DNA of 64,000 bases from Aradus depressus (Eukaryota; Arthropoda; Insecta; Hemiptera; Aradidae). Shown in pieces: positions 63,001 through 64,000 of this stretch. The stretch lies in the NCBI GenBank assembly GCA_963662175.1, contig OY759225.1, positions 19,517,601 through 19,581,600 on the forward strand. Direction: 5' to 3'. The first letter of the stretch is position 1. Each line of letters begins with the position of its first letter. A model generated the notes under the pieces. That model made no database searches. It saw nothing but the letters and a program-made list of their open reading frames with translations, and had not been told where the DNA came from. Made by a program: the position numbers and the translations under genes.

Positions 63001-63245
63001 GCGCCGGTGCTTGCCTACTGAGCTCAAGATCACGGGTTCGAAACCCAGCCGAGACCCTTAGGTTTTTGTTATATGGGTGGTGAAAAAAAACCTTGAGAAT
63101 GCTGCCGTCCTTCGGATGGGACGTTAAGCCATGGTCCCGAGCCTGTACGATGTCAGGTACTCGTTAAAAGTGAAGGCAAAATTGAGAACAACCTTTGTAG
63201 AAAAAGCGCTTTGGTAGTAGGTTATATGACCTCGTAGTTGTCCGA
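63001..63245 (+). mobile_element. SINE-A copy lacking the 3' tail
   Basis: Head with a damaged box A (GCGCCGGTGCTTGCC) and good box B (GGGTTCGAAACCC), then body to GACCTCGTAGTTG with a large internal deletion. Confidence 0.8.
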
Positions 63246-63373
63246 TATATGTGACACAATAACGTTTTTTTAAATTTACAAATAAGTATTCGCTGTATGA
63301 ATAATATATACAGAAAGCACATTTGCTTAAAGAGTAAAACAAGCTAAAGGCTTGTAAAAAAAAGTTGTTTTTA

Positions 63374-63702
63374 GGTTAGGTTTTATGACTCATGCCCGGG
63401 CTTTAACTACGAGGTCATATCGCCTACTACCAGAGCGCTCTTTCGTCACTCTGGTGGACATGAGCCCGACTCTACTGTGGGAGTCTTAAATGTTGCCTAC
63501 CCTAAATTTTTATTCACCTAGGATAGGGATAGGGGTCTTTAACGAGTGACATCGTACACGTACGCTTAACGTCCCATCCGAAGGACGGCATGCTTAAGTT
63601 TATTTTACCTTCCAGATAAAATAAACTAAGGGCCTCGGTCGGGTTACGAACCCACGTTCTTGAGCTCAGAAGTCAAGCACGCATACCACTGAGCTACCTG
63701 CG
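63374..63702 (-). mobile_element. SINE-A copy, full length, CCTAA-type tail
   Basis: The perfect 12-bp duplication AAGTTGTTTTTA is at 63362-63373 and 63703-63714. Head, body and tail are intact apart from a short deletion near 63550. Confidence 0.93.
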
Positions 63703-64000
63703 AAGTTGTTTTTATTTAATACATTTGTCTAGTTTGCATTTGTATATAACCTTGACCGGAATCGAGTCATTAGGACTACAATACTTACGTATGCATCCCT
63801 ATGTGGTCTACGTGTGTTGTCTGATGTAACCTAAAGTCATTGATCTCATTAACACCACCACTGACTCATTCTAAGTATGTTGTTCTTTTTTGGACATGAT
63901 TTTTGAATCATCATGACGGGAGCAAAGTGTCTAAGGAGTGAAACAATTATACACAGTGTCTATATTTGATTCTAATAATCACTCCAAGAATAGATAATAA

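Overview
The window looks like one 64-kb piece of an AT-rich insect chromosome. Evidence for an insect is spliced genes with GT-AG introns, tRNA-derived SINEs, jockey-type LINEs, a Penelope-like element, and hAT, Tc1/mariner, pogo, PIF/Harbinger and Mutator-like DNA transposons. A hemipteran is plausible from the repeat style, but I cannot prove the order or species.

Three host genes can be supported. (1) A six-exon gene on the + strand (ATG 6604, stop 27088) encodes a 308-residue CRAL-TRIO (Sec14-like) lipid-transfer protein. (2) A single-exon gene on the - strand (39648 to 38980) encodes a 222-residue adenylate kinase of the AK3 type (mitochondrial GTP:AMP phosphotransferase). (3) An eleven-exon gene on the + strand (40614 to 59659) encodes a 575-residue relative of heparan-alpha-glucosaminide N-acetyltransferase (HGSNAT), a lysosomal multi-pass acetyltransferase. 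Genes 2 and 3 are divergent, with 965 bp between their start codons. In both spliced genes the joined exons keep a single frame throughout. A fourth candidate, a 163-codon intronless ORF on the - strand at 49592-50083, has no recognised family.

Nearly everything else is repeats, mostly in introns. 1-2.6 kb: LINE 3' end and SINEs. 4.5-5.1 kb: a deleted hAT with a perfect target duplication. 7-10 kb: inverted repeats. 10.9-12.9 kb: two hAT elements and a nested MITE. 16.1-19.7 kb: a SINE, a hAT inside a hAT, then a Harbinger with a SINE inside. 23-25.2 kb: a MITE and a seven-unit tandem array of tRNA-like SINE heads. 26-28.3 kb: two long palindromes flanking the last exon of the CRAL-TRIO gene. 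29-34 kb: LINE pieces, a pogo-like element split by a LINE, and a Penelope-like 3' end. 35.6-36.9 kb: a Tc1-like element. 43-47.6 kb: a 2-kb long-TIR element, a mariner and Penelope-like fold-back ends. 54-56.2 kb: a Mutator-like MITE nested in another repeat. 59.9-60.9 kb: a 12-unit minisatellite just after HGSNAT.

I use three working names. 'SINE-A' is a tRNA-derived SINE of about 330 bp with about 18 copies or fragments. 'SINE-B' is a class-II-tRNA-like SINE of about 190 bp. 'Repeat-C' is an unclassified dispersed repeat, possibly about 700 bp when whole, with at least ten fragments.

The most interesting signals are: several small palindromic elements carrying a hammerhead-ribozyme-like core next to a recognisable Penelope-like GIY-YIG end; two SINE-A lineages with different 3' tails, one resembling the insect telomere repeat; and the tandem amplification of the SINE-B tRNA head.
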